Source: Parahoeflea alexandrii (GTDB lineage Bacteria; Pseudomonadota; Alphaproteobacteria; Rhizobiales; Rhizobiaceae). From it: 64,000 nt of DNA. Location of the stretch: contig NZ_JAAAML010000004.1 in NCBI RefSeq assembly GCF_024105735.1, positions 434,001-498,000 of the forward strand, written 5' to 3'. This document shows positions 27,858 to 36,815 of this stretch, piece after piece. A model generated the notes under the pieces. It saw nothing but the letters and a program-made list of their open reading frames with translations, was not told the DNA's origin and made no database searches. Position 1 is the first letter of the stretch. The number at the start of each line of letters is the position of its first letter. Both the position numbers and the translations under genes were made by a program.

Positions 27858-28094
27858 ATGAACAAGATCCTCATCGCCCTCGGCCTGACCCTCGCAGCTT
27901 CCACCGGCGCCTTCGCCCAGTCGCCCAACGACTATGTCGAACTCAACGCACCGGTTTACGGCCCGGCCGCTATCGAACATGCCGCAAAGAGCGCCATGGG
28001 TGGCGTCGACTACACCGCGACCGCTTCGACTGTGCGCATTCCCTCGACCGACAATCCGGCGAACGGCTACACCGCACTGCAGTTCAACCGCTAA
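27858..28094 (+). CDS. Array copy 7 (type B'): small secreted protein
   Basis: A 78-aa type-B' protein. The signal peptide is MNKILIALGLTLAASTGAFA and the mature start is QSPNDYVELNAPVYGPAAIE, where Tyr replaces the His found in every other copy (PVHGP to PVYGP). It ends GYTALQFNR. The AAAGGAACAAGACC context before the ATG is identical to that of copy 6. Last gene of the array, closed by a bidirectional terminator. Confidence 0.85.
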   Translation: MNKILIALGLTLAASTGAFAQSPNDYVELNAPVYGPAAIEHAAKSAMGGVDYTATASTVRIPSTDNPANGYTALQFNR

Positions 28095-28107
28095 GCACGA
28101 AACCGAC

Positions 28108-28140
28108 GGACAGGCCGGGCTCCTCCCAACCGGATTGTCC
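28108..28140 (+). terminator. Hairpin after array copy 7
   Basis: GGACAGGCCGG (28108-28118) faces CCGGATTGTCC (28130-28140), with one G-U pair and one mismatch. The loop GCTCCTCCCAA equals the loop after copies 2 and 3. Confidence 0.45.
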
Positions 28141-28170
28141 TTCGCCAGGGCGCTCGCCCCCGCGCCCTGT

Positions 28171-28202
28171 AAAAAGCCCCGACCGAAAGGCCGGGGCTTT
28201 TT
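28171..28202. terminator. Bidirectional terminator between the array and aglK
   Basis: AAAAAGCCCCG (28171-28181) and CGGGGCTTTTT (28192-28202) form a strong stem with T-runs on both strands. It ends the array from the left and the agl operon from the right. Confidence 0.9.
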
Positions 28203-28220
28203 CGTTGAGGTCGTGTTCTT

Positions 28221-29309
<1,089 letters not shown>

Positions 29310-29342
29310 GCAAATCTCCTCCCCCTCACGCCTGAACTGGCT

Positions 29343-31019
29343 TCACCCGAGCCTGGCGAAAAAAGCATCATAAGGTGATATTTCTATCGTATCCGGTCGC
29401 AGGAATCCCGAAAAACCGTGCCCGTCGAGCGGCTCGAGCGCGCCTTCGGGACGCTCGATCACTTGCATCTCTTCGCTCAGGTTGAAGGCGCAGAAGATTG
29501 CCTCGTTGCCATCGCGCCGGACCATCGAAAGCACGGCATCGCCGGTTTCGACGAATTCGAGGCTGCCCTTGACCAGCGCCGGGTGCGCCTTGCGGAACGC
29601 AACCAGGCGCCGGTAGTGGTTGAGCATCGAAGCCTGGACATGATCCTGCGCGTCAACCGCCAGCTGCCGATGCTCGGGGGGAACCGGCAGCCAGGGTTCG
29701 CCGCTGGTGAAGCCGGCGCACTGCTCGTGCTCGGACCAGACCATCGGCGTCCGGCAACCGTCGCGCCCCTTGAAATCGGGCCAGAACTGGATGCCGTAGG
29801 GATCCTGCAGGTCCTCGAAGGCCAAGTCGGCTTCGGTCAGGCCGAGTTCCTCGCCCTGGTACAGACAGACCGAGCCCCGCAGCGACATGATCAGTCCTGC
29901 GAGCAGCCGCATGTACCGCTCCCTGTCATTGACATGGTCGCCCCAACGGGTGGCATGGCGGACGACATCATGGTTGGAGAAGGCCCAGCAGGCCCATCCT
30001 TCCGGCGCCGCCGTCATGAAATCGGTCATGACGGTTCGCACACGGTCGACGGTCAGCCGCGTATTGGAGAGGAACTCGAAGGCATAGCACATGTGCATCT
30101 TGTCATTGCCGGAGGTGTAGTCGGCAACGATCTGCAGCCCGATCTGGGCATCGCCCACCTCACCCACCGCCGTGGTGCCGGGATACTCGTCGAGCAGGGC
30201 GCGGAAGCGCTTGAGGAACTCGAGGTTTTCCGGACGGTTCTTGTCATAGACATGGAGCTGATGGTTGTAGGGGTTGACCGCCGGCGCAATGGAATCGTTG
30301 CGCAGTTCCTTTGCGAGAGGTGGATTGTCGCGCAGTTCCTTGTCGTGGAAATAGAAGTTGATGGTGTCGAGCCGGAAGCCGTCAACGCCCCGGTCGAGCC
30401 AGAAACGCACCACGTCAAGCAGAGCCTGGCGAACTTCCTCGTTGTGGAAGTTCAGGTCGGGCTGCGAGGTGAGGAAATTGTGCAGGTAATACTGCTCGCG
30501 CTTGCCGTCCCACTGCCAGGCGGAACCGCCGAAGATCGACAACCAGTTGTTGGGCGGCGTGCCATCGGGCTTGGGTTCGGCCCAGACATACCAGTCGGCC
30601 TTGGGATTGGTGCGGTCCAGGCGGCTTTCGATGAACCAGGGATGCTGGTCCGACGAGTGGGAGAGCACCAGGTCGATAATGATGCGAATGCCGTGGTCGT
30701 GCGCCACCTTGACCAGATGATCGAAATCGCCAAGCGTGCCGAACATCGGCTCGACATTGGTGTAGTCCGACACATCATAGCCGAAATCCTTCATCGGCGA
30801 GGTGAAGAAAGGGGAAACCCAGATTGCGTCGACGCCAAGCGAGGCGATGTATTCGATCCGCTCGGCGATGCCGATCAGATCGCCAACGCCGTCACCGCTG
30901 GTGTCCTGGTAGGAGCGCGGGTAGACCTGATAGATGACACCACCACGCCACCATTCGGCATCAGCTGTCATCTCGGCGCCAGTTTGCTGCCGCTTGCCGG
31001 CAAGTGTCATGGTTTTCAT
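29343..31019 (-). CDS. aglA: Alpha-glucosidase AglA
   Basis: A 558-aa cytoplasmic GH13 glycoside hydrolase without a signal peptide. GH13 regions are WWRGGVIYQVYPRSYQD at the start, IRIIIDLVLSHSSDQHPW (region I), GVDGFRLDTINFYF (region II, nucleophile Asp), AVGEVGD (region III, acid/base Glu) and FSNHDVVRH (region IV, Asp). It hydrolyses imported alpha-glucosides to glucose. ATG 31019 has AGAGG at ideal spacing; an internal ATG at 30971 is the alternative. It lies between the permease and ATPase genes. Confidence 0.95.
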   Translation of the reverse strand: MKTMTLAGKRQQTGAEMTADAEWWRGGVIYQVYPRSYQDTSGDGVGDLIGIAERIEYIASLGVDAIWVSPFFTSPMKDFGYDVSDYTNVEPMFGTLGDFDHLVKVAHDHGIRIIIDLVLSHSSDQHPWFIESRLDRTNPKADWYVWAEPKPDGTPPNNWLSIFGGSAWQWDGKREQYYLHNFLTSQPDLNFHNEEVRQALLDVVRFWLDRGVDGFRLDTINFYFHDKELRDNPPLAKELRNDSIAPAVNPYNHQLHVYDKNRPENLEFLKRFRALLDEYPGTTAVGEVGDAQIGLQIVADYTSGNDKMHMCYAFEFLSNTRLTVDRVRTVMTDFMTAAPEGWACWAFSNHDVVRHATRWGDHVNDRERYMRLLAGLIMSLRGSVCLYQGEELGLTEADLAFEDLQDPYGIQFWPDFKGRDGCRTPMVWSEHEQCAGFTSGEPWLPVPPEHRQLAVDAQDHVQASMLNHYRRLVAFRKAHPALVKGSLEFVETGDAVLSMVRRDGNEAIFCAFNLSEEMQVIERPEGALEPLDGHGFSGFLRPDTIEISPYDAFFARLG

Positions 31020-31029
31020 AAAAGCCTCT

Positions 31030-32169
31030 TTATTTCACGGACCCGGCCAGAAGACCGCGCACGAGATATTTCTGCATGGCGAAGAAGACCACCAGCGGCA
31101 CCGCGATCGAGACGAAGGCGGAGGTTGCCAGGATCTCCCAGTTGCCGCCGCGGGTGCCGAGCAGTTCGACGATCTGCTTGGTCATGACGGTGGTTTCGCC
31201 GGTCGAATCAATGAGAAAGACTAGTGCGACAAGCAGATCATTCCAGGTCCAGAGAAACTGGAAGATGGCAAAGGAGGCCAGCGCCGGAAACGACAGCGGC
31301 AGGATGATCTTGACGAAAATCTGGAAATCGGTGGCGCCGTCGACGCGGGCGTTTTCGATGATGTCACGCGGCAGGCCAACCATGTAGTTGCGCAACAGGT
31401 AGATCGCCAGCGGCAGGCCGAAACCGGTATGGGCCAGCCAGACCCCGAGATAGCCCTTGCCGATGCCGATGTCGTTGTGCAGCTTCAGGAGCGGAATCAG
31501 CGCCAGTTGCAACGGCACGACAAGCAGGCCGACGACCGCAGCGATGAGCAGAGATCTCCCGGGAAACCGCATCCAGGCCAGCGCATAGGCGGCGAAGGCG
31601 GCAATCACGATGGGAATGATTGTTGCCGGTATGGTGACCGTCAGCGTGTTGAAAAAGGCCTTGGCCATGCCCTCACGGTTGTTGGGATCAAACAGTACGA
31701 AGCGGTAGTTCTCGAGCGTGAACTCGGGCGGACGCGTGGCCGTGGTGAAGACCCGCGGCAGACGGCTGTTGCCGAAACTCTGAGGCGCGGACAGGCGGAA
31801 GGCGCCGTTCTCGGCCACGGTCAGGCGCTCGCCGTCGCCCAGATCAACCACCTGATCCGGCTCGTAGGCCTCGGGTTCGCGCGAACTGGTGCCCCAGCGG
31901 CTGATGGTGACATTGCCGGCCTCGAAGAGATTGCCCGCGATGACGAATTCGCCGTCAACCTGCTCTTCCGCGCCCTCGATCCGGATCGCCGGGGCCTGGC
32001 GTTCCTGGGTGAAAAGCGACGCCCACCAGCCCGAATTGGCGATCTGGTCGGCGGTGCGGAAGGAGGACACGAACAGACCGACGGTCGGGAACAGCCAGAG
32101 CGCGACAAGGGCCACGACCGAGATGTGAACGACCCAGACGAGAGGCGATTTTTTCGATGTTGCGTGCAT
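31030..32169 (-). CDS. aglG: Alpha-glucoside ABC transporter permease AglG
   Basis: A 379-aa inner-membrane permease of the MalG type. TM1 lies at ~9-29 (LVWVVHISVVALVALWLFP). A large periplasmic loop of ~130 residues, rich in beta-type sequence (IRIEGAEEQVDGEFVIAGN), separates it from the core domain, which carries the EAA loop (ENARVDGATDFQIFVKIILP). GGGAGAAGG sits before ATG 32169; a GTG lies 3 bp upstream. It pairs with AglF. Confidence 0.93.
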   Translation of the reverse strand: MHATSKKSPLVWVVHISVVALVALWLFPTVGLFVSSFRTADQIANSGWWASLFTQERQAPAIRIEGAEEQVDGEFVIAGNLFEAGNVTISRWGTSSREPEAYEPDQVVDLGDGERLTVAENGAFRLSAPQSFGNSRLPRVFTTATRPPEFTLENYRFVLFDPNNREGMAKAFFNTLTVTIPATIIPIVIAAFAAYALAWMRFPGRSLLIAAVVGLLVVPLQLALIPLLKLHNDIGIGKGYLGVWLAHTGFGLPLAIYLLRNYMVGLPRDIIENARVDGATDFQIFVKIILPLSFPALASFAIFQFLWTWNDLLVALVFLIDSTGETTVMTKQIVELLGTRGGNWEILATSAFVSIAVPLVVFFAMQKYLVRGLLAGSVK

Positions 32170-32180
32170 CACCTTCTCCC

Positions 32181-33422
32181 TCAGCGCGTTTCTTTGCGGG
32201 CGTTGTAGACATTCCAGACCAGGATCGGCGTGACCAGCAGCATGATCACCATGGCGCTGGCGGAGCCGACGCCCCAGTCATTGGCGCGGAACAGCTTGTC
32301 GTACATGTAGTTGGCGAGAACCTGGGTCTCCCACTGGCCGTTGGTCATGGCAAAGACGATGTCGAAGACCTTGAGCACGACGATGGTGATGGTGGTCCAG
32401 ACCACGACGATGGTGCTCATGATCTGGGGCACCTTGATCTTGAAGAAGATCTGGAACGGGTTGGCGCCGTCGATGACGGCGGCCTCGATGGTTTCCTCGG
32501 GAATGCCGCGCAGCGCGGCCGAGAGGATCACCATGGCAAAACCGGTCTGGATCCAGACCAGCACGACCATCAGGAAGATCGAGTTCCAGAACGGGATGGT
32601 CAGCCATGTCTGCGGTTCGCCATAGGGCAGCGTGGCTGAGAAAAGCGAGACGATCGCACCGAGCGACAGCCAGATCATCCACAGAGCAGCGATGGTGATG
32701 ACGCCGCGCAGGACATGAGCCCACCAGTGCGATTTGCCATGGCCCTTCTCCCGGCCGAGGACCGGACGCAGGGTCTGGTAGATGGCGAGCCCCATCAGCA
32801 CCGCAAAACCCGCGATCAACAGCAGCGGAACGATCTTGAGAAACAGCACCGAGAACGATCCGCCGTCGAAAGCCAGCCAGACGGCGTTGAGGATACCGAT
32901 CTGGTCCTGGCCGGCGGGCCTTGTGTCATAGACCAGTTTCCAGATCACCGCGGCGCCGACGAAGGAGATCGCCATCGGCATGAAGATCAGCGACTTGGCG
33001 ATGCCACCCCAGGAGATGCGGTCGGTGAGCTGGGCGGCGAGAAGCCCGAAGGCGGTGGAGAACGCCGGCACAATCACCAGCCAGAGCATGTTGTTGCTCA
33101 TGGCTTCCCAGAATTTCGGCTCGCCGGCCATCTGGATGTAGTTGGCGAGACCGACGAACGCGCCGCCGGCATCGCGGTCGGTCAAGGACAGCCAGAACGT
33201 GGCGAACACCGGATAGGCAAGGTAAAGGCCGAGCGCGAACAGCGCGGGAAACATGAACAGCCAGGGCCTTATCTGGTTGGCCCGGTTGATGTTGCGACCG
33301 GCATTCTCGCCCCTGGCCGGGAACAGAACCCGGTCGAGAAACTGGTTGGAAAAATAGAAGTAACCTACGCATCCGCCGACGCCGACGATGATGGTGATCA
33401 AGCCCTGCAGTGCCGGATGCAT
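32181..33422 (-). CDS. aglF: Alpha-glucoside ABC transporter permease AglF
   Basis: A 413-aa MalF-type permease. The N-terminal helix (LQGLITIIVGVGGCVGYFYF) is followed by a hydrophilic stretch and then the membrane core starting WLFMFPALFALGLYLAYP. The EAA loop reads EAAVIDGANPFQIFFKI. ATG 33422 has a GGAGGGAAGGG ribosome site. It is 11 bp upstream of aglG. With AglG it forms the channel for alpha-glucosides. Confidence 0.93.
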   Translation of the reverse strand: MHPALQGLITIIVGVGGCVGYFYFSNQFLDRVLFPARGENAGRNINRANQIRPWLFMFPALFALGLYLAYPVFATFWLSLTDRDAGGAFVGLANYIQMAGEPKFWEAMSNNMLWLVIVPAFSTAFGLLAAQLTDRISWGGIAKSLIFMPMAISFVGAAVIWKLVYDTRPAGQDQIGILNAVWLAFDGGSFSVLFLKIVPLLLIAGFAVLMGLAIYQTLRPVLGREKGHGKSHWWAHVLRGVITIAALWMIWLSLGAIVSLFSATLPYGEPQTWLTIPFWNSIFLMVVLVWIQTGFAMVILSAALRGIPEETIEAAVIDGANPFQIFFKIKVPQIMSTIVVVWTTITIVVLKVFDIVFAMTNGQWETQVLANYMYDKLFRANDWGVGSASAMVIMLLVTPILVWNVYNARKETR

Positions 33423-33501
33423 CCCTTCCCTCCCCAAAAGGCAGTGCGGATGGCAATCCCGGCGGCCTGCCGGGATTGCCCTGTTTGCAAAGGACGCCGG
33501 A

Positions 33502-34851
33502 TTACTTCAGCGAATCCCAGGACTTCTGGATTTCCGAGGCCACTTCCTCGGCCGGCTTGCCACCGGCGTAGTCGACCATGCCGGTCCAGAAGGAGCCGGC
33601 GCCGACACCGCCGGGCATCAGGTCGGAGGCATCGAAACGGAAGGTGGTGGCGCCAAGAAGAATGTCGTTCATCTTCTTGAGCGTCGGATCGGCGAAGACA
33701 TCGGTGTTGACCGCCTTGTAGGGGGTCAGGAAGCCCTTCTGGGCCATCCAGACCTCATGGGCGATCGGCGATTCCAGGAACTTGATCAGCGCCTGCGCAC
33801 CGGGGCTGTCCTTGGTGATCGCCCAGAGCGTGCCGGCACCGAGAACCGGCTTGCCGAGATCCTTGTCGGCATAGGCGGGCATGTAGAAGAAATCCGCGTC
33901 GACACCGACCTCGGTGCCTTCAGGGAAGAAGGCCGGGATGAAGGAGGCCTGGTGGTGCATGTAGCACTGCGGCGGCGAGGAGAAGAGACCCTTTGGGCTG
34001 TCGCGGAAATCGGTGGTGGCGACAGCGCCGGAGCCGCCGGCGACGAACTGGTCGTTGCGGGCAAACCAGCCGAATTCCTCGATGGCGCCGATGACGGCGG
34101 GATCGGTGAACTCGATCTCGTTTGCGACCCACTGGTCATAGACCGACGGCGGCTGCGTGCGCAGCATCATGTCCTCGACCCAGTCGGTTGCGGGCCAGCC
34201 GGTGGCGCCGCCCGATCCCAGGCCGATGCACCAGGGCGTGCCGCCATCGGCAACGATCTGCTCGGTCAGGGCCTTGAGCTCTTCCATGGTCTGAGGGATC
34301 TCGTAGCCGGCATCCTCGAAGTTCTCCGGGATGTACCAGACCAGCGACTTCACATCGACCTTGTAGAAGAAGCCATAGAGGTTTTCGCTGCCGTCCTTGC
34401 CGGCATAGGTGCCAAGATCAACCCAGGACTGGCCGGCGGCGTAGTTGTCCCTGACCCATTCGGCGGTGCCTTCGGGCAACGGCGAGAGGAAGCCGCGGCT
34501 GGCCATGTCCGAGGCGAGTCCTGGCTGCGGGAAAACCGCGATGTTGGGGGCCGAGCCGGCCTCGGCATCAATGACGATCTGCTGCTCGAAGCTGTCGGAG
34601 CCGACATATTTGACGTCGGCGCCGGTGGCCTCGGCGAAATAGGCGAGCACCGCCTCGACGTTCTCCTGGTCCGGCCCGAGCCAGGGACCGAACACCGTGA
34701 CCTCCTCGCCGTCGAGCTGGGTGGCCTTGAGCGCCTCGTAGCTTTCCCAGTTGAAATCCCCCTCTCCCGGGGTGAACTTCAGATCCGCGGCATGGGCCGA
34801 GCCCAATGTCAGGGCTGCCGCCGCCGCGCTCATCAAGAACAGTTTTTTCAT
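33502..34851 (-). CDS. aglE: Alpha-glucoside-binding protein AglE
   Basis: A 449-aa periplasmic binding protein of family 1. The Sec signal peptide (MKKLFLMSAAAAALTLGSAHA, cut before ADLKF) is clear. Later motifs such as DLMPGGVGAGSFWTGMVDYAGG near the C-terminus are typical of AglE. GGAGG sits 8 bp before ATG 34851. It is the first gene of the operon and carries the operator candidates upstream. Confidence 0.93.
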   Translation of the reverse strand: MKKLFLMSAAAAALTLGSAHAADLKFTPGEGDFNWESYEALKATQLDGEEVTVFGPWLGPDQENVEAVLAYFAEATGADVKYVGSDSFEQQIVIDAEAGSAPNIAVFPQPGLASDMASRGFLSPLPEGTAEWVRDNYAAGQSWVDLGTYAGKDGSENLYGFFYKVDVKSLVWYIPENFEDAGYEIPQTMEELKALTEQIVADGGTPWCIGLGSGGATGWPATDWVEDMMLRTQPPSVYDQWVANEIEFTDPAVIGAIEEFGWFARNDQFVAGGSGAVATTDFRDSPKGLFSSPPQCYMHHQASFIPAFFPEGTEVGVDADFFYMPAYADKDLGKPVLGAGTLWAITKDSPGAQALIKFLESPIAHEVWMAQKGFLTPYKAVNTDVFADPTLKKMNDILLGATTFRFDASDLMPGGVGAGSFWTGMVDYAGGKPAEEVASEIQKSWDSLK

Positions 34852-34926
34852 CAAATTTTCCTCCCGGCCGATGATTGGCCTTCTCAGTGAAGCTTAGCAG
34901 TTTCTCCGAGCCGGCGCCCTGCAATC

Positions 34927-34940
34927 CCAAAGCGCTTTGG
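34927..34940. promoter_or_regulatory. LacI-type operator candidate upstream of aglE
   Basis: CCAAAGCGCTTTGG is a perfect 14-bp palindrome with the central CG typical of LacI/GalR-family operators. It lies ~76 bp before the aglE start. The divergent LacI-family gene aglR is the likely binder. Confidence 0.75.
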
Positions 34941-35055
34941 CATGCTTTTAGAGGATTACGTGTGCCTGCCTGAGTCAAGGGCTAAAGTTGTCCCACGGCT
35001 TCAATTACGCCCTCTCCGGCAGACTGCGGTGCACCGCCTCACCTTGTGCTGCAAC

Positions 35056-35070
35056 GCAAAATCATTTTGC
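35056..35070. promoter_or_regulatory. Second palindrome near aglR
   Basis: GCAAAATCATTTTGC is a perfect hyphenated palindrome with a single central base, about 127 bp before the aglR TTG start. It differs from the AGCGCT operator and may be a site for another regulator. Confidence 0.5.
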
Positions 35071-35197
35071 AGCGCATGATCGGCTTTTTTGCTTTTTTTG
35101 CGCGCCCTGCTGGGCTTAGATGGTGGACTTGGACCGCCCGATACCACCCATTTTCAGGGTTTTCCAAACCGCTTTGAGACCACAGGACAACAGCGCC

Positions 35198-36271
35198 TTG
35201 AACCTTAAGCAGCTGTCAGAGCTATTGGACCTGTCGCAGACGACGATCTCGCGCGCGCTCAACGGATATCCGGAAGTCAGCGAACGCACCCGGTTCAAGG
35301 TGGTCGAGGCGGCGCGCAAGCATGGGTACAAGCCCAACTCCAACGCCCGCAAGCTGGCGACCGGCCGGGCGGGATCGATCGGCTATGTGCTGCCGGTGGG
35401 CCGCAATGTCGATCTCGATCCGCATTTCGTGGAATTCCTGTCCGGCATGGGCGAGCATGCGCTCAGCCGCGAGGTCGACCTGTCGCTGACGCCCGCGCCC
35501 TATGAAAAGGAAAGCGAGGCCTATCGCCGGATCGCCGCGAGCCGGTCGGTCGACGGAGTCTACCTGTCGTCGATGCGCAATGACGAGCAGCGCATCGCGC
35601 TGGTGCGGGGGCTTGGGCTGCCGTTCCTGGCGCATGGCCGGGCGCTCGCGCCAGCCGATGGCTATGCCTGTGTCGATATCGACAACGAGGGCGCGTTTCA
35701 TGCCGCGACGCGGCTGCTCCTGCAACTGGGACACAAGCGGCTCGCCTATCTCAACGGCGACACCGATTATGCCTTCGCGGTGCACCGGCTCAACGGCGTG
35801 ACCCGGGCAATGAGCGAATACGGCCTGGCGGCTGAAAGCCTGCGGCATCATTCGGCGGCGATGAACGAAGAGAACGGCTACCGGCTGGCGATGATGATGT
35901 TTCGCGACAGCGACCCGGCCACCCGCCCGACCGGCGTGCTGAGCGCCTCGATGTTCACCACGCTGGGGATCGTCCGCGCGCTTAACCATCTCGGACTGAA
36001 GATGCCCGACGACGTGTCGGTGATCACCCATGACGACGTGTTTCCGTTCCTGAAGCCCGAGAGCTTCTCTGTGCCGCTGACCACCACCCGTTCCTCGATC
36101 CGGGCGGCGGGCGCACGGATCTGCGAACGCCTTGTCGACATCATCACGGGCGTGGAGAGCGAGCCGGTGCAGGAGATCTGGCCGGTGGAACTGATCGTCC
36201 GCGCCTCGACCGGGCCTGCGCCGGCGGAGGGGAAACGGGCGCACGGGCGTGCCGCCGAGCCTGCGGAATAG
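35198..36271 (+). CDS. aglR: LacI-family transcriptional regulator AglR
   Basis: A 357-aa repressor-type regulator. The helix-turn-helix is at the very start (LNLKQLSELLDLSQTTISRA, then LNGYPEVSERTRFKV), followed by a periplasmic-binding-like sugar-sensing domain. I choose the TTG at 35198 because the HTH of LacI proteins begins within the first residues and AGGA lies ~10 bp upstream. An ATG at 35120 would add 26 residues with no family likeness. It probably represses aglEFGAK unless an alpha-glucoside is bound. Part of its 3' end recurs as a remnant at 38985. Confidence 0.9.
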   Translation: MNLKQLSELLDLSQTTISRALNGYPEVSERTRFKVVEAARKHGYKPNSNARKLATGRAGSIGYVLPVGRNVDLDPHFVEFLSGMGEHALSREVDLSLTPAPYEKESEAYRRIAASRSVDGVYLSSMRNDEQRIALVRGLGLPFLAHGRALAPADGYACVDIDNEGAFHAATRLLLQLGHKRLAYLNGDTDYAFAVHRLNGVTRAMSEYGLAAESLRHHSAAMNEENGYRLAMMMFRDSDPATRPTGVLSASMFTTLGIVRALNHLGLKMPDDVSVITHDDVFPFLKPESFSVPLTTTRSSIRAAGARICERLVDIITGVESEPVQEIWPVELIVRASTGPAPAEGKRAHGRAAEPAE

Positions 36272-36356
36272 GCCTGGACCGGTCTATCCGCCAGGTGGCT
36301 GCCGCCAGGATGCCGGGGACGCAGGCTTTCGGCTCGCCCGGGAAGAGCTCCTGACG

Positions 36357-36815
36357 TCAGGCAGAGCCTGACTGGCGGGCCATGACAACCAGATTGCCAA
36401 CTGATTCCTGGACCACTTCGCCGTCCTGATTGAAAGTCCTGCTTCGCACCTTGATCATGCCCTGCGTCGGGCGGGATCTGGAGGGCCGCACTTCCAGAAT
36501 CTCGGAGACGACGCGGAGCGTGTCGCCGGGACGGACCGGACGGGGCCAGTTCAACGACTCGAATCCCGCTCCGACAATACCGTTGGCAGGGGTCATCTCG
36601 CCATCAACAAGCAGCCGCATCGTCAGCGCCGCAGTGTGCCAGCCGCTAGCCGCGAGGCCGCCGAAGAATGTGTCCCTGGCAGCCTCCGGATCAAGGTGGA
36701 AGGGTTGCGGGTCGAATTCCGCTCCAAACCGCATGATCTCGCGATCGCTGACCATCAGGCTGCCCGAGCCGAAGGTCTGCCCCGCTGCGAAGTCTTCAAG
36801 ATACAAAGCGGTCAT
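36357..36815 (-). CDS. MaoC-family hydratase/dehydratase
   Basis: A 152-aa hot-dog-fold protein. The MaoC pattern is visible: YLEDFAAGQTFGSGSLMVSD, then FGAEFDPQPFHLDPEAA (hydratase Asp and His), and FESLNWPRPVRPGDTLRV. It likely acts on an acyl-CoA enoyl substrate, unknown which. ATG 36815 overlaps the MATE stop as ATGA, so it is coupled to the MATE gene, an odd partnership. The stop codon lies inside a small hairpin (GTCAGGC...GCCTGAC, 36356-36372). Confidence 0.88.
   Translation of the reverse strand: MTALYLEDFAAGQTFGSGSLMVSDREIMRFGAEFDPQPFHLDPEAARDTFFGGLAASGWHTAALTMRLLVDGEMTPANGIVGAGFESLNWPRPVRPGDTLRVVSEILEVRPSRSRPTQGMIKVRSRTFNQDGEVVQESVGNLVVMARQSGSA

Larger units (their letters stand above)
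34855..35197. promoter_or_regulatory. Divergent aglE-aglR control region
   Basis: About 340 bp between the divergent genes, including two perfect palindromes listed next. Promoters for both directions must lie here. An ATG at 35120 extends the aglR frame but lacks a ribosome site. Confidence 0.6.

Noticed and set aside
24706-28094. CRISPR-like regular repeats
   Set aside because: Repeats are ~230 bp coding units with signal peptides and hairpins, not short direct repeats with unique spacers; no cas genes.
24706-28094. Array as class II bacteriocins with double-glycine leaders
   Set aside because: The leader is a classic Sec signal ending AFA; there is no GG leader, and no immunity or dedicated exporter gene adjacent.
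29418-31187. 589-codon plus-strand frame opposite aglA
   Set aside because: Antisense shadow; aglA has all four GH13 regions.
35120-35197. ATG-initiated N-terminal extension of AglR
   Set aside because: No ribosome site, and LacI-family helix-turn-helix motifs start within the first residues; TTG at 35198 fits better.
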